Shown here piece by piece: positions 1 through 12,412 of a stretch of 64,000 bases of DNA; within the stretch, counting starts at the first letter, position 1; each line of letters starts with the position of its first letter. The position numbers and the translations under genes were made by a program. The stretch lies in NCBI RefSeq assembly GCF_963924675.1, contig NC_089232.1, positions 44,804,522 through 44,868,521 of the forward strand, in the 5' to 3' direction. This DNA comes from Phocoena phocoena (Eukaryota > Chordata > Mammalia > Artiodactyla > Phocoenidae). A model generated the notes under the pieces. It worked only from the letters and a program-made list of their open reading frames with translations, was not told where the DNA came from and did not search any database.

Positions 1-245
1 GTGAAGGATATTAAGAGGTACAAACTTTCAGCTGTAAAATAAATAAGTCATGGGGACATAATGTGCAGCATAGGGAATGTAAACAATAATACTGTAATAA
101 TTTTGTATGGTGACAGATGGTACCTAGTCTTATCATGATGACCATTTTGAAATGTATATAAATATCAAATCACGATGCTGTACACCTGAAATCAATATGA
201 TATTGTATGTCAATTATACTTTAATTATAAACAAACAAATTTAAA
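1..245 (+). repeat. Old L1 LINE, 3' UTR fragment
   Basis: The sequence matches the late L1MA-type 3' UTR pattern: 'aagaggtacaaact', then 'gtacacctgaaatcaatatg', then 'tcaattatactttaatta' and an A-rich end. The same order occurs at the 3' end of the L1 near 21.7 kb. Only the untranslated tail is inside the window; the rest lies to the left of base 1. The subfamily is a guess from the pattern. Confidence 0.75.
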
Positions 246-694
246 GTAGTTTTTATTATATGCTGGGACCAAAAATCAATTCATAAGTATTTCCTTGTAT
301 CTGTTCAGAAAAACAAGGTTAATCTGTGTTTTATTACTTACTTTATGATTTGATTCTCCTCCTCTCCCCCAGGAATTGAAAGATTAAAAAATTTAAATCA
401 ACATATAAAATAATCCAGATGCCATACTTTAAAACTGTTTATATCTTGAGTGATCTCTTCAGTTGTCTGTTAAATAGAAAAAAGACTGCTTCCAAACACC
501 TTTGTGTTCTAATAACATGTCTTTTAAAAATCCTAAATTTCAATCTCTTAAATAAAGTATAAGGTCCTTGTGAACAATGTCTTATATTTATATAACATCT
601 ATATTTCTATTTTATCCCAGAGTGCCCAATGGAATATTAAGTATTAAAAAATACTTCAATATATATTTGAAATATTTATTTCTTTCCAGATACT
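246..694. other. Unassigned AT-rich DNA
   Basis: No open frame of note, no tail, no TSD and no repeat pattern that I recognise. It lies between two L1-derived fragments. Confidence 0.5.
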
Positions 695-1018
695 TTTTTT
701 GAACAGTAATTTTTTTCATTTTTTAAAAATTAAGCTATAATTTATATAAAGGAAAATTTACCCTTTTTTAGTGTACAGCTCCATGAGTTTTGACAAACAT
801 CTGTGGTCATGAAACCACCACCACTGCAATCAAGATATATAACAGTTCTATCATCCCCCTACCAGTTCTGTCTGTGCCTCTTTTTAGTCAACCCCTCCCC
901 TTTTATTTGACAATTACAAATACAGCTGCTATAAATACTTCTATACAGGTTTTTGTGTGAACATTAGTTTTAATTTCACTTGAGTAAATATCTAGGAGTA
1001 GTATTGCTGGGTCACCAG
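695..1018 (-). repeat. Antisense old L1M fragment
   Basis: Read on the minus strand this resembles the C-terminal ORF2/3' UTR part of an ancient L1M. Landmarks on the plus strand are 'ttttaaaaattaagctataat', 'ccatgagttttgacaaac', 'aatcaagatatataacag' and 'gtattgctgggtca'. The usual middle part is missing, so it carries an internal deletion. No coding frame survives. Confidence 0.65.
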
Positions 1019-1814
1019 ATATTTATTCAAAGCCCCAAATCAAGAGTTAGCTTAGATATCAAGTTTTTATTAAGCACTTTGACAGTCATCCCCAAAGATC
1101 TGCATAATAAGTTACTAAAATGAGAAACTGGCACCAATACTTTAAGAGATAGCCCAAGGGACATTAACAAAGTAGGCTAGAAGTAAAGGGACCAAATGTA
1201 TCAAGATCCATTTTTCATAGTGCCCAACACAATGGAGATAAGAGGAAATATTAGATGTTGAAAAGCAATAACAAAATACACGGTTTTAAGACAAATGTAT
1301 TCCCAATGGTGCTGTAATTTATACTTCCTTCTATTACTCTTCCTACAAATCACGTTTCTGAACTTTAAACAGATTGTTGAAGAGAAGGGGTATGACTTTA
1401 GGAGGTCATGGTGTATTCTCATATTTGCTTATGTGGAAACTTCTAAAGAGGGGCTCGCTGTAATAAATGATCCAATAGTAAAGAAATGTTGGGATTTTCT
1501 GAGTCAAAGAAGACATATCACTTCTGCCTAGAATCAGAACTAAAAGGAGACTCAAATATAATCTCATCCCACTCTCTCAGTTCACAGATTAGAAGAAAAC
1601 AAAAGCCAGAGAGGAGAAATCACTTGCCCAAGAGCACAGCTACTTCACGGTAGAGCCCAGGGCTGGACCCGACAAGGGGAAGGTGAATAGAGGGGTGGAC
1701 AGTATGGAACTTCTAATATAATCCTGTTACACGAAGGCAAACAGAATACACCATCCCATAATACGGCACAGGGATTATTTAAAGTTACTTAAGAAACAGC
1801 CAGAACAAGAACAG
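1019..1814. other. Unassigned DNA
   Basis: A few short open frames occur, but none has a recognisable motif, start context or splice pattern. I see no repeat consensus, although part of 1,550-1,720 could be an old repeat. Confidence 0.45.
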
Positions 1815-2213
1815 TACTGTGACCCTCCTTTGTCCCACTGAAAGCAGCAAATATATTTCCCATGTGAGGGGTTACCCTCCCTGCATCTGGCAGGGAGGCA
1901 ACCTTATCGCCAGAGATGGGGAACTGAGGGTCGAGAATGCTGTTTAAACAAACCTTGTTACTTTTTCATTAATTAGCTGCCCTAAGCCCAAACCCCTCTG
2001 TTTTGCTACTTCTTCACAAATCTATTATTTCTTTGTCTAAAAGGTATAAAAGCTGCCTGCTTTGGTCAATTCTTTGAGTCTCATATTTCTATGAGCTCTT
2101 GTACATACAAACTTAAATTTGTTTTTCTCCTGGTAATCTGTTTTATTTCACTTAAATCATTAGACCAACTAAAGAACCTGGAAGGGAAGCAGAGAGAAGC
2201 TCTTTTTTCCTAC
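1815..2213 (+). mobile_element. Solitary endogenous retrovirus LTR (ERV1-like)
   Basis: The arrangement is that of a retroviral U3-R-U5: a TATA box at 2,045-2,050 within 'gtataaaagctgcctgc', then a run resembling the common ERV1 LTR end ('tcctggtaatctgttttatt', 'agaacctggaagg'), closing in pyrimidines and 'ctaca'. No gag, pol or env lies beside it, so it is probably a solo LTR left by LTR-LTR recombination. The left edge is uncertain by tens of bases and I could not identify a TSD. It is an old copy with no coding content. Confidence 0.6.
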
Positions 2214-2559
2214 ATATATAAATATTAAATTCTCAATGGCTCTAGCACACAGGCCAACATGGCAGGTATAATGCTTACCAAGGGACATAGAGAGGAACTA
2301 AAGGGGTAGCTGTGTGGCTTTTTGTTTGTTTAAGGTAAATATTTTATTACAGCACCTCAGCAATTCTTCCTTTTAATTATAGAATGCACTGACTAGAACT
2401 AGAAGTGGGGGAAATCAATCAACTGAGTTCTCTATTGTTAGAGAACTCAACCAGGGAGGAATAATCTTGTATCACAGGTACAAAGTTGGGGAGTACTGCT
2501 GGATTTCCGTTAATTTTGAAGGTGCATAGATTTCAGTTAAAAAAAACCCCAAAACTTGG
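2214..2559. other. Unassigned DNA
   Basis: AT-rich, no recognised gene or repeat. It lies between two LTR-derived fragments. Confidence 0.4.
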
Positions 2560-2838
2560 ACTCACTCTCATCTTGGCAAACCACCAATGAAATCCCTAAC
2601 TGGAAAGAATGCGGACATCTCCCTGATAAACTATCTTGAAAGGAGATGAGAAAAAGACCCTCCTGAATGAACATGCAGTGGGACTACAGGTGTGACTATA
2701 AAAGAGCTAATCTCATCCATGATGGCCCTACCCTCACGACCTAATCACCTTCCAGAGATCCCATCTCCTAATACCAACCCACTGGGGATTTGGTTCCAGT
2801 GCTTGAATCTGCGGGGGACACATTCAGTCTATAGCACC
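2560..2838 (-). repeat. MaLR/MLT1-type LTR fragment
   Basis: The right part on the plus strand ('taatctcatccatgatggcc', 'acctaatcacctt', 'gggggacacattcagtctat') is the reverse complement of the start of an MLT1/MST-type LTR, which usually opens with TG and 'actgaat..gtcccc'. The left part is more diverged. Family level (ERVL-MaLR) is likely; subfamily is not determined. Confidence 0.55.
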
Positions 2839-4435
2839 TTCTGATCAGGCCTTCAACTCATCATATCATCTGTGTTCTCATACACAACTCAGGAGAAGCA
2901 GAAAATAAAGTTGAAAACTTTATACCCCACTCTGAATGTATGTCTATACCTATTTTATTTTGTAATGTTTATTCAGAAGAAATGCTGGTGGCAATACAAT
3001 AACTTAGGCCTGTGGCTGATGTTTTCAAGTTTAAAAAGTAAATTACAAATATGTATCACATATTATGGAGTCCTGATACTGACATGGATGTGACTGATCA
3101 ACCACAGGATCCTGGTGCTAAGTATTTTTTAAATATAACCGATTTCGATTTTGCACCCAAGTGCATTAGAATTTATGTCCTTGGTTCCCAAATGTTCATA
3201 TTTAAATATCATGATACAAGATAAGAATAGGCCCTCTAGCTTTGAAATGGGTGGTGACAATAAAGAACAGAAATGGTAGGGCATACACAGATTAAGAGTG
3301 GATAGCACGTAAATGTCATTTATAATTTCCACTCATCAGAAATTTCTTCTATTATTCAGAGCACAACTCACAGTTAAGATGCTTTTTACCCCCAACGGTA
3401 AATCTGAAATTAATTATCCAAACATTCTCTTGGGCACAATATAAAAAATTTAACCTAATTAACTCAGTAATATATCAACAAAAACAATATATACACATGT
3501 GGAAAAACTGTGAGAGATAAAATATTATTATAAAATGGGTGACTTGCCATTGTACACACAGCAAATTATCCAATTTTTTAACTGGCTCATTAGAAATAAC
3601 TACCCACTATTCAATCTTTACTATATAAGACCACTAGTAATTAATGAGTTTTAAGATATATAAATTACTATTATTATCTATTCAATATTTTGGGAAAACC
3701 TTCTTCAAGCAAATAATGTACAGGTTATCTTTACATTTTTCATCATTTAAAAATAATATAAGGAAAATGTGTATATAGCTTTGCAAAAGGAGATGAAACA
3801 CACCCCTCCCCTCCCCACACACACCCTGAAGCTTGTTCTAACTTATGTGTCCAAGAGCCAGAGAAATCAATCAATACTTGTAGATATTCTTTATTCTAAA
3901 GTTTTCTTTGTACTTATTGACTAACGGATATTAAAAATGGGAGGGTTATTAAAACTTCAGGAGAATTAAATTTTCAGCTTCTGAAATAGATGTTTTAAAA
4001 AGTTTGGTCCTATTTTTTTTAAAAGCCAATTAATGTTCATCACCACTTTCCAACCAAGCAAGTACAGAAATAACACCTTTAGGAATTAATTTCCAATATC
4101 ATGACTGGTCTACCAGTCTGTTAGACTCTACACACTAGGAAAACCAGCCAAATAACCAGTTACTTTAGTGAAAAATTTTGTTTGATCGTTTTTCTAACTT
4201 TCAAAGACATTTAAACAAATTCCATTTAAACACTCAGGCTACCTTAGACAGGTGAAGCAAACTTTCTCCTATAAAATCTGAATTGAGAGACCTCAAGAAA
4301 GCCTGCACGTCAAAAGACAGCTCCACACATGTGACTCTAAGCTCCTCAACAGAAAGTTGCTCCACTTTATTGTTAAAGATTGCATTAAATTCTGTAAGCA
4401 TTTATTAATCATTGAATGAGTATTATCTACTATTT
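2839..4435. other. Unassigned AT-rich DNA
   Basis: About 1.6 kb with no recognised gene, RNA or repeat. Short open frames here (for example 3,129-3,332 on the minus strand) have no family resemblance. Confidence 0.45.
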
Positions 4436-4640
4436 ATAGATCAATATGTGTTACTTTACACATGATCTCATTTAATCCTCAAGAACAATCCAGTGGAATA
4501 AGAATACTTATCCCCCCCTACACACAAGTATACTGAGACTCAGAAAGGTTAAGGAACTTGCCCAAGGTCACAACACCTACAGGTGGCACAGCCGGGATTC
4601 AGATTAGGGTCTGTATGGCTTCACAGTCCTTTCACAATTC
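4436..4640 (-). repeat. MIR SINE (antisense)
   Basis: Plus-strand landmarks are the reverse complement of the MIR core: 'gatctcatttaatcctcaag', 'gaggctcagaaagg'-like text, 'aacttgcccaaggtcaca' and 'cagccgggattcag'. MIRs are ancient tRNA-derived SINEs shared by all mammals. No TSD is visible, as expected at this age. Confidence 0.8.
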
Positions 4641-6306
4641 AGTCTTCCTCTGGTTCCTTCTTAAAATACAAATATGCTTGAAATTCTCATAAAACCTGAC
4701 ATCTAGGTACAAATAAAATTTTATTTCTCTCTTTCATCTCTCTCACTGACAAGGTCCAGACCACAGGAGAGCCACATTTTTTATATAAGTTAGGATACTG
4801 ATGAGAAAATGAGAGCATTTGTCAATTGGAACACTACCAGCCTCTGAATGGCCTCCTCCAATGCCCTCTCCCCGCTATCCACAATCCATGACTCCTTGGA
4901 GACCTGCTGAGTCTCCACTGGCAGTACCTGCCTTGCTTGGGGACAAGGTAAGAGCACACCTGAGGCACCTACCTTACAAGGGGAACCTGCCTTCTCATGT
5001 TCCATCTCCACCTGCCCCCTTGTTTCCAGACCCATAATCAGAATCAGATACCAGCTGCACTGGGAGCCAAAAAAAAAAAGGTCAAACCAGAGAGAAAAGG
5101 CTAACACAACAAAAGAATGGCAATATTTTGCAAACTTACAAACTTTATAAGTGTCAAGTTTCACTCAGCCCATATAAACTTGGGGAATCTATGTGGGAAT
5201 CTGAGGAAAAGGAAGACCATGATTTTAACTTAGGCTTTATAGATCAACTGTCTTAACAGGGCCTCTAGACTCAATATGGAAGCTCAAGCAACTAGGAGTC
5301 ATTCTAATCGTTTGCTCCATTTCTTCACTGAAATGTGGACTCAATGGTGAACTACACTATTTGCCAGAAACTCCCTAGTACAATGGAGAGGAAGGAACCC
5401 AAAGACTCTGAGATGTGTGTTGTGGATTTTATCTTGTGTGAACTGTTCACTGTCCCTCTGAGAAGGCACAGCTGACTCTTCTTTCACCAGAACATACTGC
5501 AGGGCTGGATAGGGGTTCAGTACAGCCCCTGAATTAGGGAGCCCCCTATGGCTGGGCACTGTTCTGGGCTGTGTGGTCTGTGGCTCTCCTAGAGATTCAG
5601 TGAATTCCTAATACCCTTTACTTCTCTGTTTATAGCACCTAGAGTAGATTCTCTTTGAGGCCAAGAACTCTGAGACCTCAGTCCAGGGCATTCTCTGCTG
5701 AAGCTAGGGAGATTAAAACAAGAGCAGCTAAGGAGAGCTGGAACCAAAGACGTAAGGAGGGAGGAGCCCTCCTTGAAGACAGAGCAGAGAGAAATCTTCT
5801 AGGGAAAGCAGAGGAGCCACAAGGTACAGTCATCTCATCCTCTCTACTGCCAGCCCTGGGGTACCCCAAGTTGATTGTACCAGAGAAAACATAAGTTTCT
5901 CTACAATGGATGCTCTCAGTTAACTCTTTCACCATAGGTCTCTGAACAGCCCCTCCACCCCCTGTCACCCCTAACCATACCCAGCACTCCCTGTGCTGCT
6001 GCCCAGGCCTGGCCATTTCGTCTCTCCTACTGATGCTCCTGGTCACAACCGCCCTGGCCTCTTCCTGAAGAAACTGACTTGTGTGGGCCAATTGCTTATA
6101 AGACCAAGGCCCCTTGAGTATTCATTATTGTTCTTCGTCACCTCCTGTAATAAGGCAGAAGATTTTATTAACTAGGATTTTTGCTCTGTATCTCCTGAGA
6201 GAAAAGCAGGTAAAGCTGGAAACCAGACTGTACTTCCCAAGGGGCTGCACCCAGGAGGGAGGGTCATGAGTCAAGAGGTCCAGGGAAGAAGTAAAAATAA
6301 AGGGAT
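4641..6306. other. Unassigned, moderately GC-rich DNA
   Basis: Several overlapping open frames on both strands around 4,790-6,100 have no conserved motif, and their codon context gives no support for a gene. I see no exon with convincing splice sites and no repeat consensus. Confidence 0.4.
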
Positions 6307-6439
6307 AGAAAGGAAGGTGGGATAAAAACTCACAGGGGTGGCTATGAGGAGCCACTGCTCCTGGCTCACTGTCCCCAGGAGGGGGGGTTGGGGGGATGTT
6401 CCAAGCACCTGCCGAAACCATTAGGTTTGGGGATTCTCC

Positions 6440-6512
6440 AGGGATTGAACCCACACCCTCTGCAGCGGAAGCGTGGAGTTTTAACCACTGGAGCGCCAGG
6501 GAAGTCGCAAAA
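6440..6512 (-). repeat. tRNA-derived SINE fragment inside the L1 insertion
   Basis: On the minus strand this reads as a SINE head: 'cttccctggcgctccagtgg', then 'gttaaaactcc', then a box B-like 'gggttcaatccctgg'. The tail and the 3' half are missing. It lies between the L1 TSD and the first sequence shared with other L1 5' UTRs, so it may be part of a 5'-transduced segment. Confidence 0.65.
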
Positions 6513-7026
6513 CAGGCTTTGTGACTTCACCTCTGGGGAACTGTAATTTATGCCAAAGAGACTTGTGGCTGACATGGTCTTGGTGCTCTGGCCGGGTGTC
6601 AGGCCTGAGCCTCTGAGGTAGGAGAGCCGAGTTCATGACACTGGTCCACCAGAGACCTCCCAGCCCCATGTAATATCAAATGGCTAAAGCTCTCTCAGAG
6701 ATCTCCATCTCAATGCTAAGACCCAGCTCCACTCAACGACCAGCAAGCTACAGTGCTAGACACCCTATGCCAAACAACAAGCAAGACAGGAACACAAACC
6801 CACCCATTAGCAGAGAGGCCGCCTAAAATCATAGTAAGTTCAAAGACACCCCAAAACACACCACCTTTCCTGCCCAACAGAAAGACAAGATCCAGTCCCC
6901 TCCGTCAGGAAGCCTACACAACCCACTGAACCAACCTTACCCACTGGGGGCAGACACCAAAAACAACAGGAACTAAGGACCTGCAGCCCATGAAAAGGAG
7001 ACCCCAAACACAGTAAGTTAGGCAAA

Positions 7027-7936
7027 ATGAGAAGACAGAGAAATACACAGCAGATGAAGGAGCAAGGTTAAAAACCCACCAGGTCAAAATAATGAAGAGG
7101 AAATAGGAAGGCCACCTGAAAAAGAATTCAGAGTAATGATAGTAAAGATGATCCAAATTCTTGGAAACAGAACAGACAAAATATAAAAATGTTTAAAAAG
7201 GACCCAGAAGAACTAAAGAGCAAACAAACAATGATGAACAACACAATAATTGAAATTAAAAATTCTCTAGAAGGAATCAATAGCAGAATAACTGAGGCAG
7301 AAGAATGGGTAAGTGACCTGAAAGATAAAATAGTGGAAATAACTACCACATAGCAGAATAAAGAAAAATAAATGAAAAGAATTGAAGACAATCTCAGAGA
7401 CCTCTGGGACAATATTAAACACACCAACATTCGAATTATAGGGGTCCCAGAAAAAGAAGAGAAAAAAAAGGGACTGACAAAATATTTGAAGAGATTATAG
7501 TTGAAAACTTCCCTAATATGGGTAAGGAAACAGTCAATCAAGCCCAGGAAGTGCAGAGAGTCCCATACAGGATAAATCCAAGGAGAAACATGCCAAGACA
7601 CATATTAATCAAACTATCAAAAATTAAATACAAAGAAAAAATATTAACAGCAGCAAGGGAAAAGCAAGAATTAACATACAAGGGAATCCCCATGCGGTTA
7701 ACAGTTGATCTTTCAGCAGAAACTCTGCAAGCCAGAAGGAAGTGGCAGGACATATTTAAAGTGATGAAAGGGTAAAACCTACAACCAAGATTACTCTACC
7801 CAGCAAGGATGTCATTCAGATTTGATGGAGAAATTAAAACCTTTACAGACAAGCAAAAGCTAAGAGAATTCAGTACCACAAAACCAGCTCAACAGAAAAT
7901 GCTAAAGAAACTTCTCTGGGCAGGAAACACAAGAGA
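7027..7936 (+). pseudogene. L1 ORF1 relic (copy A)
   Basis: The frame begins with the same start as the intact copy at 47.07 kb (M-R-R-Q, followed by T-Q-Q-M-K-E-Q). A stop appears about 14 codons in, and many further stops and indels follow. Recognisable ORF1p pieces remain: the coiled-coil stretch, the RRM start 'NIRIIGVPE' near 7,430, and the C-terminal '[13 protein letters not shown]' and 'QPRLLYPAR' near 7,710-7,810. The terminal stop codon has been lost. No functional chaperone can be made. Confidence 0.9.
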
Positions 7937-7977
7937 AGGAAAAGATCTACAATAACAAACCCAAAACAATTAAGAAA

Positions 7978-10900
7978 TAGGTAATAGGAACATACATATT
8001 GATAACTACCTTAAATGTAAGTGGATTAAATGCTCCAACCAAAAGACACAGACTGGCTGAATAAATACAAAAACAACACGCATATATATACTGTCTACAA
8101 GAGACCCACTTCAGACCCAGGGACACATGCAGACAGAAAGTGAGGGGATGGAAAACGATATTCCACATAAATGGAAATCAAAAGAAAAATGGAGTAGCAA
8201 TTCTCATATCAAACCAAATAGACTTTAAAATAAAGACTATTAGAAGAGACAAAGAAGGACACTACGTAACGCTCAAGGGATCAATCCAAGAAGAAGATAT
8301 GACTATTGTAAATATTTATGCACCCAACATAGGAGCACCTCAATACATAAGGCAAATGCTAACAGCCATAAAAGGGGAAATCGACAGTAACACAATCATA
8401 GCAGGGGACTTTAACACCCCACTTTCACCAATGGACAGACCAACCAAAATGCAAATAAATAAGGAAACACAAGCTTTAAATGATACATTAAACAAGATGG
8501 ACTTAATTGATATTTATAGGACAGTCCATCCAAAAACAGCAGATTACACTTTCTTCTCAAGTGCTCATGGAACATTCTCCAGGATAGATCGTATCTTGTA
8601 TCACAAATCAAGTCTTGGTAAATTTAAGAAAATTGAGGGCTTCCCTGGTGGCGCAGTGGTTGAGAGTCCGCCTGCCAATGAAGGGGACACGGGTTCGTGC
8701 CCCGGTCCGGGAAGATCCCACATGCCGCAGAGCGGCTAGGCCCGTGAGCCATGGCCGCTGAGCCTGCACGTCCGGAGCCTGTGCTCCGCAACGGGAGACG
8801 CCACAACATTGAGAGGCCCGCATAACGCAGAAAAAAAAAAAAGAAAAAAAAAAGAAAATTGAAATGGTATCCAGTAACTTTTCTGATCACAACACTATGA
8901 AACTAGACATCAATTACAGGAAAAAAAACTGTAAAAAAAACAAACACATGGAGGCTAAACAATACATTACTAAATAACCAAGAGTTCACTGAAGAAATCA
9001 AAGAGGAAATCAAAAAAAACCTAGAAACAAAAGACAATGAAAACACGACAACCCAAAACCTATGGGATGCAGCAAAAGCAGTTCTAAGAGGGAAGTTCAT
9101 AGCAATACAATCCTACCTCAAGAATCAAGAAACATCTCAAATAAACAACCTAACCTTACACCTAAAGCAATTAGAGAAAAAAGAACAGAAAAAAAACCCC
9201 AAAGTTAGCAGAAGGAAAGAAATCATAAAGATCAGATCAGAAATAAATGAAAACGAAATGAAGGAAACAATAGCAAAGACCAATAAAACTAAAAGCTGGT
9301 TCTTTGAGAAGATAAACAAAATTGATAAATCATTAGCCAGACTCATCCAGAAAGAAAGGGAGAAGACTCAAATCAATAGAACTAGAAATGAAAAAGAAGA
9401 AGTAACAACTGACATTGCAGAAATACAAAGGATCGTGAGAGATTACTACAAGCAACTATATGCCAATAAAATGGACAACTTGGAAGAAATGGACAAATTC
9501 TTAGAAAAGCACAACCTTCCGAGACTGAACCAGGAGAAAGAGAAAATATAAACAGACCAATTACAAGCAATGAAATTGAAACTGTGATTAAACATCTTCC
9601 AACAAACAAAAGCCCAGGACCAAATTCTATCAAACATTTAGAGAAGAGCTAACACCTATCCTTCACAAACTCTTCCAGAATATAGCAGAGGGAGGAACAC
9701 TCCCAAATTCATTCTACAAGACCACCATCACCCTGATTGGTAAAACCAGACAAAGATGTCACAAAAAAGAAAAACTACAGGCCAATATCACTGATGAACA
9801 TAGATGCAAATATCCTCAATAAAACAAGCAAACAGAATCCAACAGCACATTAAAAGGATCATACACCATGATCAAGTGGGGTTTATCCCAGGTATGCAAG
9901 GATTATTCAATATATGCAAATAAATCAATGTGATAAATCATATTAACAAACTGAAGGATAAAAACTGTATGATCATCTCAACAGATGCAGAAAAAGCTTT
10001 CAACAAAATTCAACACCCATTTATGGTTAAAACCCTCCAGAAAGTAGGCATGGAGGGAACTTGCCTCAATATAATAAATGCCATACATGACAAACCCACA
10101 GCCAACATCATTCTCAGTGTTGAAAAACTGAAACCATTTCCACTAAGATTAGGAAGAAGACAAGGTTGCCCACTCTCACCACTATTATTCAACATAGTTT
10201 TGGAAGTTTTAGCCACAGCAATCAGAGAATAAAAAGAAATAAATGTAATCCAAATCAGAAAAGAAGAAGTAAAACTGTCAACATTTGCAAATGACATGAT
10301 ACTATACATAGAGAATCCTAAAGATGCTACCAGAAAACTACTAGAGCTAATCAATGAATTTGGTAAAGTAGCAGGATACAAAATTAATGCACAGAAATTT
10401 CTCGTGTTCCTATACACTAATGATGAAAAATCTGAAAGAGAAATTAAGGGAACACTCCTATTTACCACTGCAACAAAAAGAATAAAATACCTAGGAATAA
10501 ACCTACCTACGGAGACAAAAGACCTGTATGCCGAAAACTAGAAGACACTGATGAAAGAAATTAAAGATGATACAAACAGATGGAGAGATATACCATGTTT
10601 TTGGATTGGAAGAATCAATAATGTGAAAATGACTATACTACCCAAAGCAATCTACAGATTCAATGCAATCCCTATCAAACTACCAATGGCATTCTTCACA
10701 GAATTAGAACAAAAAATCTTACAATTCGTATGGAAACACAAAAGACCCCAAATAGCCAAAGCAACCTTGAGAAAGAAAAACGGAGCTGGAGGAATCAGGC
10801 TCACAGACTTCAGACAATACTACAAAGCTACAGTAATCAAGACAATATGGTACTGGCACAAAAACAGAAATATAGATCAATGGGACAGGATAGAAAGCCC

Positions 10901-12014
10901 AGAGATAAACCTACACACATATGTCACCTTATCTTTGATAAAGGAGGCAAGAATATACAGTGGAGAAATGACAGCCTCTTCAATAAGTGGTGCTGGGCAA
11001 ACTGGACAACTACATGTAAAAGAATGAAATTATAACACTCCCCAACACCATACACAAAAATAAACTCAAAACGGATTAAAGACCTAAACGTAAGGCCAGA
11101 CACTATAAAACTCTTAGAGAATAATGAACACTCTATGACATAAATCACAGCAAGATCCTTTTTGACCCACCTCCAAGAGAAATGGAAATAAAAACAAAAC
11201 AAAAAAAAAAACAAATGGGACCTAATGAAACTTCAAAGCTTTTGCACAGCAAAGGAAACCATAAAGAATATGAAAAGACAACCCTCAGAATGGGAGAAAA
11301 TATTTGCAAACGAAGCAACTGACAAAGGATTAATCTCTAGAATATACAAGCAGCTTATGCAGCTCAATATCAAAAAAACAAACAACCCAATCCAAAAATG
11401 GGCAGAAGACCTAAAGAGACATTTCTCCAAAGAAGATATACAGATTGCCAACAAATATATGAAAGGATGCTCAACATCACTAATCATTAGAGAAATGCAA
11501 ATCAAAACTTCAATGAGGTATCAAGGTATCACCTCACACCGGTCAGAATCGCCATTATCAAAATATCTACAGACAATAAATGCTGGAGAGGGTGTGGAGA
11601 AAAAGGAAGTCTCTTGCACTGTTGGTGGGAATGTAAATTGATACAGCCACTATGGAGAACAGTATGGAGGTTCCTGAGAAAACTAAAAATAGAACTACCA
11701 TACGACCCAGAAATCCTACTACTGGGCATATACCCTAAGAAAACCATAATTCAAAAAGAGTTATGTACCACAGTGTTTTCTGCAGCTCTATTTACAATAG
11801 CCAGGACATGGAAGCAACATAAGTTCCATCAACAGATGAATGGATAAAGAAGATGTGGCACATATATACAATGGACTATTACTCAGCCATAAAAGGAAAC
11901 GAAATTGAGTTATTTGTAGTGAGGTGGATGGACCTAGAGACTGTCATACAGAGTGAAGTAAGTCAGAAAGAGAAAAACAAATACTGTATGCTAACACATA
12001 TATATGGAATCTAA
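7978..12014 (+). pseudogene. L1 ORF2 relic (copy A), split by a SINE
   Basis: This is homologous over its whole length to the open ORF2 at 48.02-51.84 kb. The start codon is destroyed by an inserted base, and a tryptophan codon near 8,060 is now TAA. A SINE at 8,637-8,851 interrupts the endonuclease domain just after the 'RIDRI' segment. Pieces of endonuclease ('[16 protein letters not shown]', 'GDFNTPLS'), reverse transcriptase ('[14 protein letters not shown]', with the catalytic FADD changed to FAND) and the C-terminal Cys region survive in different frames. It ends at a TAA at 12,012-12,014. Confidence 0.9.
8637..8851 (+). mobile_element. CHR-type SINE (short form) in L1 copy A
   Basis: A tRNA-derived SINE with head 'cttccctggtggcgcagtgg' (box A region) and 'gggttcgtgccccgg' (box B region), and an A-rich tail. 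Flanking TSDs AAGAAAATTGA lie at 8,626-8,636 and 8,852-8,862. The target is TT/AAGA, consistent with L1 endonuclease nicking. It landed in the L1 ORF2 endonuclease sequence in the sense direction and is younger than copy A. Confidence 0.95.
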
Positions 12015-12412
12015 AAAAAAAAAAAAAGGTTCTGAAGAACCTAGGGGCAGGACAGGCATAAAGACCCAGATGTAGAGAATGGACTTGAAGACACGGGGAG
12101 GGGAAAGGGTAAGCTGGGACAAAGTGAGAGAGTGGCATGGACATATATACATTACCAAATGTAAAATAGATAGCTAGTGGGAAGCAGCCGCATAGCACAG
12201 GGAGATCAGCTCACTGCTTTGTGTCCATCTAGAGAGATGGGTTAGTGAGGGTGGGAGGGAGACACAAGAGGGAGGAAATATAGGGATGTATGTATATGTA
12301 TAGCTGATTCAGTCTATTATACAGCAGAAACTAACACAGCATTGTAAAGCAATTATACTACAATAAAAATGTTTTAAAAAATGAAAAGAAAAAAAAAGAA
12401 AGGAAGGTGGGA

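Larger units (their letters stand above)
6323..12396 (+). mobile_element. L1 LINE copy A, near full length, decayed
   Basis: A long sense L1 bracketed by a perfect 16-bp TSD, AGAAAGGAAGGTGGGA, at 6,307-6,322 and 12,397-12,412. The right copy directly follows the A-rich tail. Order inside: about 250 bp unlike the sibling L1s (6,323-6,575), a 5' UTR shared with copy D (from about 6,575), relic ORF1, relic ORF2 interrupted by a SINE, a 3' UTR from 12,015, AATAAA at 12,362-12,367, and a tail. Both reading frames carry stops and frameshifts, so it cannot move on its own. Confidence 0.9.

Noticed and set aside
2041..2060. TATA box as the promoter of a host gene
   Set aside because: It is embedded in LTR-like sequence and no downstream open frame follows.
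5655..6091. Overlapping frames of 79 and 137 codons as a small gene
   Set aside because: No motif, no conserved start context, and opposite strands open at once.
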